From: Spartinivicinus marinus
GTDB lineage: Bacteria > Pseudomonadota > Gammaproteobacteria > Pseudomonadales > Zooshikellaceae
DNA: 64,000 nucleotides
Assembly (NCBI RefSeq): GCF_026309355.1
Contig: NZ_JAPJZK010000001.1
Coordinates: 6,220,501-6,284,500, forward strand
Direction of reading: 5' to 3'
Below are positions 45,144-55,230 of this stretch, one piece after another (positions within the stretch are counted from its first letter, which is position 1; every line of letters begins with the position of its first letter). Made by a program: the position numbers and the translations under genes. Under the pieces are notes generated by a model, which ran no database searches, was not told the DNA's origin, and saw nothing but the letters and a program-made list of their open reading frames with translations.

Positions 45144-46955
45144 CTAATTCATGGCTGTTTTTGAGGGTTTTTTCTTTTGACGGGTAGGGTGTTGCTTAAA
45201 CCGCTTCATTCGCCGATAAGGGTAAACATCCATCACCTGCCCATGCTCTATTAAACCCTGTAGCTCTTGCCAATAATCCGCATCAAATAGTTCAGGATGC
45301 AACCGCGTAAATTGCTGACGAATCTTGGGGTCAGCAAATAAAAATACGCCAAACTCTTCAGGAAAAACATCATTAGGTGCCACTGAATACCATGGTTCAG
45401 CAGCCAGTTCATCTTCAGGAAAACGGGGTGGTGGGATTTTTCTAAAACGACACTCCGTTAAATAACAGATTTCATCATAATCATAAAATACGACTCGTCC
45501 ATGGCGGGTGACACCAAAGTTTTTCAATAACATATCACCAGGGAAAATATTAGCAGCGGCCAGTTGTTTGATCGCATTGCCGTATTCATCCAGAACAGCC
45601 TCCAACTTTTTACCCCTCACTTCTTTAATATATAAATTGAGCGGGGTCATTTTTCGCTCAGTATATAAGTGATGTACTATCACCTGGTCATCAGTAATGG
45701 TGATATTTGACTGAGCGACTTTCTGCAGCTCAGTTAATAGCTCTGGTGCAAAACGCTGTTTAGGAAACGCAAAGTGAGAAAACTCCTGAGTATCCGCCAT
45801 CCGCCCTACTCTGTCATGAACTTTTACCAAGTGATACTTGTCTTTTACTAGCGCTTTATTCACTTCTTTAGGCGGGTCAAAATAATCTTTAATGACCTTA
45901 AAAACCGTCTGACTGGAAGGTAACGTAAAGACCGTCATTACCATTCCCTTTACCCCTGGCGCAATAATGAATTGATCATCAGTTGCCGCTAAGTGGGATA
46001 AAAAGTCACGATAAAACTCAGTCTTACCATGCTTATAAAAACCAATCGAAATATACAATTCATAGCGTTGCTTCCAGGGTAACAACTCTTGTAAAAACTG
46101 CACATATTCAGAGGGAATTGGGGCCAGTACCATAAAATAAGAGCGTGTAAAGCTAAAAATAACACTGACTTCGTCGGGGTCCATAATTAATGTATCTACA
46201 TAAACAGCCCTCTGGTCATTGTTAAGTAAAGGCAACACAAAAGGTTTGACCTGTTTTTCGGTAGCAGTTTCTTCAGTAATAGTTTTTTCAGTGACAATGT
46301 TTTCAGTAACAATGCGCCCAACTAAATAAGCGGCCTTATTGCGGTAAAAAACTGACTTAATAATATCCACATGACTGACCGTTTCGTTGGAGAATGCCTC
46401 CCCCATTTCTTGCTTGATACAATAAATAATCTGGCTGATATCACGACGTAAGTTTTCATAAGGAATCGCAAAGGCATAGTCCATTAATATCTGTTTAATC
46501 AACGCCACTAACCCCTGTTGAGGTTGATAGCGATTATAAATGGGCTGCTGGCTCCCCAATGGAGGCGCAGGAAACGATGACTGGACAAACAAGTTGTCTT
46601 CACTGATCGCATGATGGCGAAATACCCGACAAAAAATCGAGTTAAAAAATGTCTCCGCCAATTCATAGTCAGTGCGACTGACTATTAACTGATGATAGGC
46701 TTGCTTAGCATGGCGCCACATTGCCAATGACAAACAGTCATCTGGCACATGCTGGGATAAATCCGCCACCACTTCCGCCACCGCTTTATCGTATAAGTTA
46801 ATCCGTCCACTGGATGCACGCTGCACCTCTCCCCAAGCCGCACGCTCAAAACGACGCCGTGCCCCTAAGGTAATTTCACTAAAACGTAAACGATAATGAC
46901 TAAAACCCGTTAATACTAAATCAGCAATCTGTTTTGCGGCCTGTTGTTTTTCCAC
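45144..46955 (-). CDS. aceK: Isocitrate dehydrogenase kinase/phosphatase
   Basis: A bifunctional enzyme that phosphorylates and dephosphorylates isocitrate dehydrogenase, steering carbon to the glyoxylate bypass during growth on acetate or fatty acids. The 603-residue length and the motifs fit AceK: APGVKGMVMTVFTLPS (about 331-346, ATP binding), VFKVIKD near 350, and the segment PGDMLLKNFGVTRHGRVVFYDYDE (about 468-491) holding the kinase/phosphatase centre. It has an unusual acidic/threonine insert, IVTEKTITEETATEKQV-like, near residue 220-237. It is not next to aceA or aceB here. Confidence 0.96.
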   Translation of the reverse strand: MEKQQAAKQIADLVLTGFSHYRLRFSEITLGARRRFERAAWGEVQRASSGRINLYDKAVAEVVADLSQHVPDDCLSLAMWRHAKQAYHQLIVSRTDYELAETFFNSIFCRVFRHHAISEDNLFVQSSFPAPPLGSQQPIYNRYQPQQGLVALIKQILMDYAFAIPYENLRRDISQIIYCIKQEMGEAFSNETVSHVDIIKSVFYRNKAAYLVGRIVTENIVTEKTITEETATEKQVKPFVLPLLNNDQRAVYVDTLIMDPDEVSVIFSFTRSYFMVLAPIPSEYVQFLQELLPWKQRYELYISIGFYKHGKTEFYRDFLSHLAATDDQFIIAPGVKGMVMTVFTLPSSQTVFKVIKDYFDPPKEVNKALVKDKYHLVKVHDRVGRMADTQEFSHFAFPKQRFAPELLTELQKVAQSNITITDDQVIVHHLYTERKMTPLNLYIKEVRGKKLEAVLDEYGNAIKQLAAANIFPGDMLLKNFGVTRHGRVVFYDYDEICYLTECRFRKIPPPRFPEDELAAEPWYSVAPNDVFPEEFGVFLFADPKIRQQFTRLHPELFDADYWQELQGLIEHGQVMDVYPYRRMKRFKQHPTRQKKKPSKTAMN

Positions 46956-47128
46956 TCACTTGCTCCCTGTTACTTTTTGCTATTGTGGCTAAATCCTTGG
47001 CTAATGGCAGGCTAAAGCCATGACTTAGAGGTCAACCTGGCAAAGCAGCCAATCTGTGCCATACTGCGATATTAGTTTGTTATATTTTTTTAGCGTGGCT
47101 AACCACCTAACCCTTAGTTACCCAAAAG

Positions 47129-49261
47129 TTGTTCGTAATGCAGTTTAAATCCATATCTTCTCAAGTTTTAGTCTATGCAGGCCTCTGTTTAGTTTTAGCA
47201 ATTGCAGCTGTCGTGGGGTACAGTTTTATCTCCAGTAAACAGGTCGCAAGCCTGGTGACTGACAACTCTTCTGACCTGATTTCAGCGGCCACCAAAGAAA
47301 AACTAGATGCGATTGCCAGTGCCCAAACGGGTACTATGGTTACCCGCATGGAAAAAGCGATGGTCGCGGCACGCTCGCTGGCTCAAGCGTTTGCCGCATT
47401 AAAATCCACCGAATTTACCAGTCAAGTGGCAAACAGCAGAGAACATGTTTCCACTATGCTCAAAGGGATGACGGAATATAACCCTGATTTTCTTGGGGCA
47501 TACACAGGATGGGAACCCAACCAGTTCGACAGCAAAGATGTTGACTTTAAAAACCAAGAAAACGGGCACTCACAAAAAGACACCGGGCAATTTGCTCCAT
47601 ATTGGAATCGCAATAAAGCGGGTAACCTGGCTAGTCGGCCCTTGGGTAGCTTTAATAACACCACTAAACAAGCAAATGGCGTAAGACAAAGTGAGTGGTA
47701 CCTATGCCCTAAAGACCAGAAACGAGAATGTATTATTGATCCAGCATCTTATGATATCCAAGGCACTCAAACCTTATTAACCTCATTTGTCGTGCCTATC
47801 ATCGTGAAAGGCAAGTTTGTCGGTATGACCGGTATCGACTACTCCATGAACTTTCTCCAAGAGATGAGTTTAGAGTTAAAAAAATCTATTTATGAAGCAA
47901 AGAGCCAGGTCACCATTCTCAGCAGTTTAGGCATTATTGCAGCATCTACTCCAACCCCGGAGCAAATTGGTCAGTCTATTGCTGGCCAACCTGACTGGGA
48001 TAAAATTATTAGTTTAATTCAGTCAGGCCAAACCAGTATTCAAGAAACAGGGGGAAATATTCGAGTTATTAAGCCCTTTACCGTCGGTGCATCCAACACC
48101 TACTGGGGTATGATTATTGATGTCCCAAAAGCCGTTGTTTTTGCTGAGCTTGATACCTTTAAACAAACCCTACAGGAGCTGTTTAATAATAATTTATTGC
48201 TGCAAGTGGGTATTGGAGTGCTTGCCACTTTCATCTCACTGTTATTACTATGGCGTGTGTCTATTTCTATCGCCAGGCCCATTCGACAAGTAGTGGCTTT
48301 AATTAAAGACTTATCTTCTCAAGAGGGTAATTTAACCCACCGAATTAATGTCAAACGTGCAGATGAAGTGGGTGCACTCGCTCATTGGGTTAATCAGTTT
48401 CTTGAGAAAATCCAATTGATGATCAAAGATGTCGCCCACTCTATTGAACAAGTCAATGGCTCTGCCAACCAAAGCGCGAATATTGCCGAAATCACCAATA
48501 GTGGTGTTCAACGCCAGCGAGAAGAAATTGACCAAGTGGCAACAGCCATTAATGAAATGTCAGCCACCGCTAATGATGTGGCTAAAAATGCTGCACAAAC
48601 GGCTCACTCAGCCAATGATGCCAATCATTCTGTTGAAGAAGGCCAGTCCATCGTCAATGAAAGTGCTAATACCATTCGCCGCTTATCAGTAGAAGTTGAA
48701 GATGCGGTTCAAGTAATAAATCAATTGAAAGAAGATAGTGAAAATATCAGTTCAATCCTGGATGTGATTATATCCATTGCTGAACAAACCAACTTATTAG
48801 CACTCAATGCGGCGATTGAAGCTGCCCGGGCGGGTGAACAAGGCAGAGGTTTCGCAGTAGTTGCGGATGAAGTCAGAACACTGGCTAGTCGTACCCAAAG
48901 CTCTACAGACGAAATACGTCAGACCATTAATAGCTTACAAGAAAGAACAGAGGCAGCGGTTGCCACTATGAGCCGAGGCCAAACGATGACTCAGGAAAGT
49001 GTGGTTCAAGCAGAAACAGCAGCCAGTCGACTGGAACAGGTCGTTAGTGCTATCAGCCAAATCACCGACATGGCCACTCAGATTGCCAGTGCCGCTGAAG
49101 AACAACACGCCGTTTCTGAAGACATCACCCGCAATGTCACCACCATTAGTGATGTAGCAGGAGAGGTCGCAAACGGCGCGCACAGTGCCAGCGAAGAAAG
49201 TGATAAGCTCAGCCGATTATCAACTGAGCTACAAAGTAAAATTAATCGCTTTAAGTTTTAG
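47129..49261 (+). CDS. Methyl-accepting chemotaxis protein with double Cache domain
   Basis: A 710-residue chemoreceptor. The first membrane helix (about 10-32) precedes a periplasmic dCACHE_1-type sensor domain of about 310 residues with the family segment [17 protein letters not shown] (about 112-128) and a GMTGIDYSM strand near 232. A second membrane helix lies at about 352-372, then HAMP ([17 protein letters not shown]) and the signalling domain, whose tip [19 protein letters not shown] is near 552-570. Cache receptors of this sort often sense amino acids, organic acids or polyamines; the ligand here is unknown. Confidence 0.95.
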   Translation: MFVMQFKSISSQVLVYAGLCLVLAIAAVVGYSFISSKQVASLVTDNSSDLISAATKEKLDAIASAQTGTMVTRMEKAMVAARSLAQAFAALKSTEFTSQVANSREHVSTMLKGMTEYNPDFLGAYTGWEPNQFDSKDVDFKNQENGHSQKDTGQFAPYWNRNKAGNLASRPLGSFNNTTKQANGVRQSEWYLCPKDQKRECIIDPASYDIQGTQTLLTSFVVPIIVKGKFVGMTGIDYSMNFLQEMSLELKKSIYEAKSQVTILSSLGIIAASTPTPEQIGQSIAGQPDWDKIISLIQSGQTSIQETGGNIRVIKPFTVGASNTYWGMIIDVPKAVVFAELDTFKQTLQELFNNNLLLQVGIGVLATFISLLLLWRVSISIARPIRQVVALIKDLSSQEGNLTHRINVKRADEVGALAHWVNQFLEKIQLMIKDVAHSIEQVNGSANQSANIAEITNSGVQRQREEIDQVATAINEMSATANDVAKNAAQTAHSANDANHSVEEGQSIVNESANTIRRLSVEVEDAVQVINQLKEDSENISSILDVIISIAEQTNLLALNAAIEAARAGEQGRGFAVVADEVRTLASRTQSSTDEIRQTINSLQERTEAAVATMSRGQTMTQESVVQAETAASRLEQVVSAISQITDMATQIASAAEEQHAVSEDITRNVTTISDVAGEVANGAHSASEESDKLSRLSTELQSKINRFKF

Positions 49262-49318
49262 GATATGATGCACCTGATGTATCAGAGCCTCCTGTTACCC
49301 CTTAAAGACAACTAGCGC

Positions 49319-49543
49319 TTACGCTTCTTCTGCCTCAGTCTCTTCTGCCATGGCATCTAGCTTGCCCAAAATAGAACCAACCCGTTGGCTCCATTGGCCC
49401 ATTTCTTCCTTCAAAATGTTATTTTCTTCTTCCAGGCGGGCTTTTTCTTCACGCAACTCTTCAATTTCCATCCGTTGCAAACTAACGGTATCAACGACTT
49501 GTTGGATTTTTTCTTCCAGCCGAGCTAAATGATCTGTAGACAT
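49319..49543 (-). CDS. ZapB/TIGR02449-like coiled-coil protein
   Basis: A 74-residue, highly charged protein predicted to be one continuous coiled coil (heptads from about 7 to 60, for example LRLEEKIQQVVDT-like and EELREEKARLEEENN segments) with an acidic tail. It fits the small TIGR02449/ZapB-like family linked to Z-ring assembly, which in Pseudomonas-type genomes lies near zapA; no zapA is seen here. SlyX is the main alternative. It stands alone on the minus strand after the chemoreceptor gene. Confidence 0.7.
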   Translation of the reverse strand: MSTDHLARLEEKIQQVVDTVSLQRMEIEELREEKARLEEENNILKEEMGQWSQRVGSILGKLDAMAEETEAEEA

Positions 49544-49701
49544 AAGGGTTCTCAGTCAATTTAACAAAAGTAATGTAATAGGCTCTATATTATAGTGTGA
49601 CTAAGTTAAAAAATTAAAGATTATCTTAGCCAATTTACAATAACAGTTGTTCTTTTTTGAAACATACCACAATTAAAATATATCACAGTTTTCAATACAC
49701 T

Positions 49702-49845
49702 TTAGGGCCCTCTAATCATTGTTTGCTGCCTCTGACCTGCTGGTAAATACGCAATCAAGGCGCTGCCTACTTTTTTACCAACCTTACCAACCAAACGTAA
49801 CCAAACTGTAAGCTGACTATTAACTATTTTTTTTATTTGACTCAT
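49702..49845 (-). CDS. Possible 47-residue cationic protein
   Basis: The frame starting MSQIKKIVNSQLTVWLRL has an AAGGATG ribosome-binding sequence at good spacing. Its product would be short, basic and partly amphipathic (LVGKVGKKVGSALIAYL), ending in QRQQTMIRGP. It matches no family I know. It lies alone in the 478-base gap between the ZapB-like and bufferin precursor genes; the rest of that gap contains a family A repeat fragment (GCCCGATATGAAGTAACAGG, 49974-49993) and nothing else I can name. Confidence 0.3.
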   Translation of the reverse strand: MSQIKKIVNSQLTVWLRLVGKVGKKVGSALIAYLPAGQRQQTMIRGP

Positions 49846-50021
49846 GGTTGATTTCATCCTTGTCTTATAGTGCATATTCTTTTTAAACACGATATCCGCC
49901 ATGAAGTAACCACATCAAAAGGTGTACTTCATGTACTTCTCTACCAGAGGGGGTTGCAGAAAATAAATTAAGTGCCCGATATGAAGTAACAGGATAAGGG
50001 AAAATAAAGGAAAGGAAGCCC

Positions 50022-50483
50022 ATGAAACAAACCAAACTCAATTTATCTGGGGTAGCAATTGCCATGACTGCTGCCAGCCTGATCAGCGGCTGCGTAGGTC
50101 CCAGCAAGTCGACCCATTCATCAACGGCGGCTGCAGGCAAAACCGACCTAGCTCACTGTTATGGGGTTAATATCTGTGGTGGACATAATGACTGCAAAAC
50201 AGCCAACAATTCCTGTAAAGGTCAGGCGTCCTGTAAAGGCCAGGGGTTTGTCGCTATGCCAACCAAAGCCTGTAATGATGTAGGCGGTAAAGTAAAAGAC
50301 GACTGGCGTGGTCAAGTGAGTAAAGCAGACTTAGTCAAATGTTATGATGTCAATCTGTGTAAAGGCCACAATGACTGCAAAACGGCCAATAATGCCTGTG
50401 CTGGTCAAGCGTCCTGTAAAGGCCAGGGGTTTGTGTTAACACCTCAAAAATCCTGTGAAGATATTGGCGGCAAAGTGGGTTAG
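50022..50483 (+). CDS. Bufferin-type precursor with 6/12-Cys repeat (BufA2-like)
   Basis: A 153-residue exported, cysteine-rich precursor. Two tandem 45-residue repeats (about 46-91 and 106-151) share the pattern CYxVNx[22 protein letters not shown], then C and GGK, giving six cysteines each. This is the 6/12-Cys bufferin precursor pattern. Ahead lies a signal peptide with a lipobox-like end (LISGC at 20-24), so it may be a lipoprotein. The MNIO/DUF692 and DUF2063 genes follow in the same direction, the usual bufB and bufC partners. Such ribosomal peptides are modified at cysteine before export and bind metals such as copper; the metal here is inferred. GGAAG precedes the ATG. Confidence 0.85.
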   Translation: MKQTKLNLSGVAIAMTAASLISGCVGPSKSTHSSTAAAGKTDLAHCYGVNICGGHNDCKTANNSCKGQASCKGQGFVAMPTKACNDVGGKVKDDWRGQVSKADLVKCYDVNLCKGHNDCKTANNACAGQASCKGQGFVLTPQKSCEDIGGKVG

Positions 50484-50596
50484 TATTTTGAACGGTTCTT
50501 TCTGTGCTTTAATTCTGTGCTTTAATTTTTTTGAGCTTTAGATTGCTAGCACATAGAGAGCCGTTAACAACAAATACAATACCAGCAAAATAAAAT

Positions 50597-51481
50597 ATGA
50601 ACCAACACTTCCTCGGTTTCGGTTTAGGGCTTAGAACCGACCATTTTCAAGAAGTCATTGATACACAACCAGCTGTTGACTGGTTCGAAATTATTTCTGA
50701 AAACTTTATGGTGGCTGGCGGCAAGCCAACATATTATTTACATAAAATTCGTGAGCAATATCCGATGGTCATGCATGGTGTCTCCTTATCCATCGGCTCA
50801 ACCGATCCACTTAACCTGGATTACTTAAAAAAGCTTAAAGTATTAATTAATGAGGTAAAGCCCGCCTGGGTTTCAGACCATTTGTGTTGGACTGGGGTTA
50901 ATCATGTTAATAGCCACGACTTGCTCCCCCTACCCTACACACAAGCAGCTATTGATCATGTTGCAAGCAGAATACAACAGGTGCAGGAGTTTTTAGGCAG
51001 ACAAATCCTAATTGAAAATGTATCAAGCTATTTGTCTTATCAAGACTCCGAAATGCCGGAATGGGTCTTTTATCAAGAAGTAGCCAAGCAAGCAGACTGT
51101 TACATGCTGCTGGATATTAACAATATTTACGTCAGCGCCCGTAACCACGGCTTCTCAGCAACTGACTATCTGAATTATATTGACCCACAACATGTACGAC
51201 AGTTTCACCTGGCAGGCCATACAGATTATGGTGACTATGTGATTGATACCCACGATCACGCAATTTGTGATCCAGTGTGGTCTCTTTACCAAGCGGCGTT
51301 ACATCGCTTTGGCGCGGTTAGCACGATGATTGAGCGTGATGACCATATTCCTCCATTAACTGAATTATTAGATGAGCTGGCTATTGCCAAACGAATTGCT
51401 AATGGAGCTTTAAATCTAGGAACCACTAAAGAAATGCCTACTTCCGAACAGATCACGACAGTTAAAGCACTTTATGGATAG
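50597..51481 (+). CDS. bufB: MNIO-family (DUF692) peptide-modifying oxidase
   Basis: A 294-residue TIM-barrel enzyme of the multinuclear non-haem iron oxidase family (DUF692), which converts cysteine residues of a precursor peptide to heterocycles. The metal-ligand segments are present: FEIISENFM (about 32-40), MHGVSLSIG (about 59-67), SDHLCW (about 96-101), LIENVSSYL (about 137-145), LDINNIYVSARNHG (about 174-187), FHLAGHTDYG (about 204-213), DTHDH and MIERDDHIP. It lies 113 bases after the Cys-rich precursor and overlaps the DUF2063 gene by 8 bases, the standard arrangement of bufferin loci. Confidence 0.93.
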   Translation: MNQHFLGFGLGLRTDHFQEVIDTQPAVDWFEIISENFMVAGGKPTYYLHKIREQYPMVMHGVSLSIGSTDPLNLDYLKKLKVLINEVKPAWVSDHLCWTGVNHVNSHDLLPLPYTQAAIDHVASRIQQVQEFLGRQILIENVSSYLSYQDSEMPEWVFYQEVAKQADCYMLLDINNIYVSARNHGFSATDYLNYIDPQHVRQFHLAGHTDYGDYVIDTHDHAICDPVWSLYQAALHRFGAVSTMIERDDHIPPLTELLDELAIAKRIANGALNLGTTKEMPTSEQITTVKALYG

Positions 51482-52250
51482 CTTACTCGCTACTCGCCAA
51501 CACCAGTTGTTGGCGTATTTACTAGGTGAAAACAGTATTATTAGCGAGCACATCGTGAGTCAGGGTAATATTTCCATCATGACTCGCCTGGAAATTTATC
51601 GTAATGCCTACCAAATCAGGCTAAAAAAAACCATTGAAACTGACCATGAAATCCTGGGCCTTTATTTAGGTGATGCATTATTTGATGAAATGGTTGAAGG
51701 CTATCTTAATAACCATGTTTCACACTATACGTCACTTCGTCAGTTTGCCGACTCACTTCCTCACTATCTAGCCACCACTTCACCTTTTATTGATTACCCT
51801 ATTATCAGCGAATTGGCTGCATTTGAACGGTTACTGCTAACAGCATTTGATGCAGCAGACATTCAGCGTATGACGCCAGAATACTTAACTACCGTACCTA
51901 CCGAACAGTGGCCCAGCTTGCATTTAACTTTTCACCCAAGTATGCAAATTTTCAGTGCCCACTGGAATACCGTTGAAATATGGCAGGCACTCAAGGCATG
52001 TAAAACGCCACCCGCCGCAAATACCACTCAAGCATTATGGATTATCTGGCGTAATAATGAACGTTTAACCGAATTTCACTCATTATCCCCTGAAGAACAC
52101 CAGTTAATCCATCTAGCTTTACAAGGTAAACCATTAGCTGCAATGTGCGATGCATTATTGGCCAACCATCCTGCGGAAAATACCAGCCAATTAATTGTCG
52201 ATTATTTACTGAGTTGGATAGAAAGAGGGGTATTAGCCTATAATAATTAA
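51474..52250 (+). CDS. bufC: DUF2063 partner protein of the MNIO enzyme
   Basis: A 258-residue protein whose N-terminal 90 residues form the DUF2063 domain (once described as DNA-binding), with the family pattern RLEIYRNAYQIRLKKTIETDHEILGLYLGD (its parts near 36-65) and YLNNHVSHYTSLRQFADSLPHYL. In bufferin and related loci this protein binds the leader peptide and brings it to the MNIO enzyme. Its start overlaps bufB. The C-terminal 150 residues are variable and end LLSWIERGVLAYN, as in relatives. The convergent MFS gene overlaps its stop by 4 bases. Confidence 0.9.
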   Translation: MDSLLATRQHQLLAYLLGENSIISEHIVSQGNISIMTRLEIYRNAYQIRLKKTIETDHEILGLYLGDALFDEMVEGYLNNHVSHYTSLRQFADSLPHYLATTSPFIDYPIISELAAFERLLLTAFDAADIQRMTPEYLTTVPTEQWPSLHLTFHPSMQIFSAHWNTVEIWQALKACKTPPAANTTQALWIIWRNNERLTEFHSLSPEEHQLIHLALQGKPLAAMCDALLANHPAENTSQLIVDYLLSWIERGVLAYNN

Positions 52251-53488
52251 CGCTTGCCATTAGCTAGTTTTACCGACTCAGGATGTAACCGCAGCCGCCA
52301 CATAGCAACCACCCCTAAAAATGGCCCAATCGCTAACAAACCAAAGGCATACTCCCACCCCACTTGCTCTACCCAAATGGGAATTAAATGAATAGTAACC
52401 AATGTCAGCAAAAAGCCAATAGAGGTTTGAATCGTTAGCATAGTTCCTCGGTAGGCAGGTTCAGACAGTTCCACAACACAAGACGAAAACTGAGCCGAAT
52501 CGGCCACAATGGTGATTCCCCAAATAATACAGATGACACTTAATAACCAAGGATGACTACCGAATAAAAAACCAACCACCAATGCACAACTGCCACTGAT
52601 TGTCATCGCCAACATCGTGAGGGTGGTTCGGCCTAATTTGTCCGCAAATAATCCCCCAAATAAACAACCGACAGCTCCGGCGGCAATGACCAAAAACGTG
52701 GCAAGGTTAGCGTAAAAAGTAGCCGTGGTTTCTATCCAGCCTAGCTGAGCAAAGCTGGCATGAAAAAACACTCCAATCCACGCCCACATGGCATACAACT
52801 CCCACATATGACCAAAATAACCCAAATTAGCCAGTCGAAGTGGTTTGTGTCGCCAGGCCTGAAGCACTAACGACCAATTAAATGAGGCTGCCAAACTATG
52901 CTGAGGCCCAAGCCCCACTAAATGGATCAGCCCTCCTGCTATTAATGCGCAAATAGAGGACAGTTGGATGGTCAACTGCCAATCAATGCCACCCAGTGCA
53001 TTAAATAAATGGGGAGAAGCAGAGCCTAATGTCAATGCGCCTACTAACAAACCAATTAACAAACCGGTATCTTTTTCTGCCCAGCTCGCCGCTATTTTCA
53101 TCCCAACGGGGTACAAACCAGCCATACAAATACCAGTGGCTAGACGACAGATAATCATTAACCAGGAAGTGGGCTCCAGTAATAAAATAGCCCCATTGCA
53201 GCCTGCCGCAATCAATGCGGCTATTGAAAAAAACCGTCTGGGATCAATTCGATCAGCTAATCCTAATAAAGCACTGGTCACTGTGCCTATCACAAAACCA
53301 ATGGCAACGCTGCTGCTAAATAACGAGGCCTGCCAGCTGGCCAGCTGATACTCCCCTTTTAATACAGGTACAACAGCGGTTGCCGAAAACCATAAGGTTA
53401 ATGCCAATACCTCACAGGTCACTAAGACTGCAATCGCCGTCCATTTAGAAGCAATCATATTGGAGGTAGCCATCCGTTGCTCAAACAT
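52247..53488 (-). CDS. Major facilitator superfamily transporter
   Basis: A 413-residue inner-membrane transporter with twelve predicted helices. The loop GLADRIDPRRFF after helix 2 and FADKLGRTTLT in the central part are the MFS A-type loops. I prefer the ATG at 53488 because the reading frame upstream (to 53590) runs into the DUF2182 gene and has no hydrophobic or conserved content; an ATG at 53473 is also possible. It is encoded 23 bases after DUF2182 on the same strand. The substrate is unknown; metal-locus context does not define it. Confidence 0.85.
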   Translation of the reverse strand: MFEQRMATSNMIASKWTAIAVLVTCEVLALTLWFSATAVVPVLKGEYQLASWQASLFSSSVAIGFVIGTVTSALLGLADRIDPRRFFSIAALIAAGCNGAILLLEPTSWLMIICRLATGICMAGLYPVGMKIAASWAEKDTGLLIGLLVGALTLGSASPHLFNALGGIDWQLTIQLSSICALIAGGLIHLVGLGPQHSLAASFNWSLVLQAWRHKPLRLANLGYFGHMWELYAMWAWIGVFFHASFAQLGWIETTATFYANLATFLVIAAGAVGCLFGGLFADKLGRTTLTMLAMTISGSCALVVGFLFGSHPWLLSVICIIWGITIVADSAQFSSCVVELSEPAYRGTMLTIQTSIGFLLTLVTIHLIPIWVEQVGWEYAFGLLAIGPFLGVVAMWRLRLHPESVKLANGKR

Positions 53489-53511
53489 TGTGTTAACATC
53501 CAGTGTATTTT

Positions 53512-54282
53512 TTAAATATTTTGTATGACTAAACCACCACCCCAAAGCAGCAACACATACCCTACTGGTTTGGCAATTTGTTTCCCCCAACTGACATTTT
53601 TCTCAATTGCCATCACCGCACCTAATAACAGCATCCAGGCTACACTACCAGTGCCTACTGCAAACATTAATAACATTAATGCCCAACAACAGCCGACACA
53701 ATACAACCCATGATGTAAACCTAATAACCAAGCCTGCCGATAATAATGACTACCACGCCAATAACTCATCACAAAACTTAATGGTGTACGACACTTGTCT
53801 AAGCATTGGTATTTTAACTGGCTGAATTGAAAAGCACCGGCAGTTAAAAGTAATGCCGTACTTAACACCCAAGCCTTATCACCCAAGCCATGGTGGCCAA
53901 ATAAATATTGAGTAGCCCCCCACTGGGCAAGGTGTGCTACAACCCCAAACAACAACCACACCAATAAATAACCAGAAATTAATAAGCTGACTAACAGCCA
54001 ACGATTAGGGTGCGACGCAGCAATGCGATGAAATATCTGGATTAACGGTAAAGTAGTCGGCAGCATCATGGCAATACACATTAACATCCACCCTAATAAA
54101 TACATTGCCACCGCAGGTGATGAAGGCCCATGCTGATGCATACCATGGCTGGCTGCCGGTCCATGTAAGATATAGTGGCTGTATGGGGATTGTTCCCACC
54201 AAAACAAGACCAACCAGGCCACCACCACTAACACGACAGTAGCAGGTACAAACAATGACTGCTGAAATTTAATTGCTTTCAT
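53512..54282 (-). CDS. DUF2182 integral membrane protein
   Basis: A 256-residue membrane protein with about six helices. The central motifs WMLMCIAMMLPTTLP (about 65-79), QCLDKCRTPLSF (about 159-170) and LGLHHGLYCVGCCWALM (about 187-203) are those of DUF2182, described as a predicted metal-binding integral membrane protein; histidines and methionines in the N-terminal loop (HGPAASHGMHQHGP) add to that view. It follows the DUF1326 gene after 132 bases; the two families are frequent neighbours. Function not established. Confidence 0.88.
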   Translation of the reverse strand: MKAIKFQQSLFVPATVVLVVVAWLVLFWWEQSPYSHYILHGPAASHGMHQHGPSSPAVAMYLLGWMLMCIAMMLPTTLPLIQIFHRIAASHPNRWLLVSLLISGYLLVWLLFGVVAHLAQWGATQYLFGHHGLGDKAWVLSTALLLTAGAFQFSQLKYQCLDKCRTPLSFVMSYWRGSHYYRQAWLLGLHHGLYCVGCCWALMLLMFAVGTGSVAWMLLLGAVMAIEKNVSWGKQIAKPVGYVLLLWGGGLVIQNI

Positions 54283-54414
54283 TTGAAATTATTTTTTGTG
54301 AAATTTAACCGCTGGAAATAAATGAAAAATTATTCATCACTCTACCGATTGAAATTGAGAACCAACTTAAGATAAACAGTAAAGTGATGAAAAATATGTA
54401 TTATTAGGGTGAAC

Positions 54415-55014
54415 TCACGCTTCAAATAAAAACTGACCTTGAATTGCATTATGCCCTTGCATATCAATATCAAGGCCTAAAAGTGGTTGTTTCATTTTAT
54501 AGTCAGATGCTTTACCCACATAAGCAGGGGCACCGGGTACAGTAGAAAATACTGTATCTGATAAAGTGGATTTACCGGTGGGGCCTTCAAAAGGCTGCAA
54601 CTCAGCACTGATATCACTACCAATCCGAATCGTGCCTTTGCCATCATGAACTGAAAACTCGATGTTAGCGCGTTCTACCGCAACCACTTCACCAACAAGT
54701 TGCACCAGATCCGCTACGGGACCACCCAGCTCACCGGTGTAAACTTGTAGTAAAGCCTCTTCCTGGACTTTCGAGGCATTGCCATCTACATACATAACGA
54801 CTCGCCAGTTGCCTTCCATAATATTACCAGGGATATGAGCAGTTACAGCAATGGTTAAACCGGATACATCAACCCCATTAATATCACCTTTTTCCATATG
54901 CCAGGCAATAATGGTATTACAGGTTTCCCCATCAGGGTCTTCTCCTACCCAGCAAGGACATAAAATATTACAATCACACACTTCGAGTAGCTTTCCTTCT
55001 AATTTATAACCCAT
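54415..55014 (-). CDS. DUF1326 domain protein
   Basis: A 199-residue cytoplasmic protein of the DUF1326 family. The signature is at the N-terminus: LEVCDCNILCPCWVGEDPDGETCN (its parts at about 9-32), with four or five cysteines that could bind metal, then IIAWHMEKGDI. The C-terminal part ends with an FLFEA-type strand. It is the first gene of a probable operon with DUF2182 and the MFS gene. Its function is unknown. Confidence 0.88.
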   Translation of the reverse strand: MGYKLEGKLLEVCDCNILCPCWVGEDPDGETCNTIIAWHMEKGDINGVDVSGLTIAVTAHIPGNIMEGNWRVVMYVDGNASKVQEEALLQVYTGELGGPVADLVQLVGEVVAVERANIEFSVHDGKGTIRIGSDISAELQPFEGPTGKSTLSDTVFSTVPGAPAYVGKASDYKMKQPLLGLDIDMQGHNAIQGQFLFEA

Positions 55015-55230
55015 TGCATCTTCCTTAATTAACGAGTACTAACATTCCAACTTTATTAATTGATAGACTTCCCGTGAATAATTTTTAGCATTTGAATCTA
55101 ATTTGACACTTGCTCACAACCTACCAGAGATCACCATCTTATACAGCTATTAACTGTATACACAATACTACTGTACAAATAAATACTGTGATAAGCTAAG
55201 GAACATGCACGAAATGACGGTTTAAATTGG

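Noticed and set aside
49319-49543. SlyX
   Set aside because: Both are small coiled coils, but the long continuous heptads with an acidic tail fit the ZapB/TIGR02449 type better; kept as an alternative only.
53489-53590. N-terminal extension of the MFS transporter
   Set aside because: It overlaps the DUF2182 coding sequence and shows no hydrophobic or conserved content.
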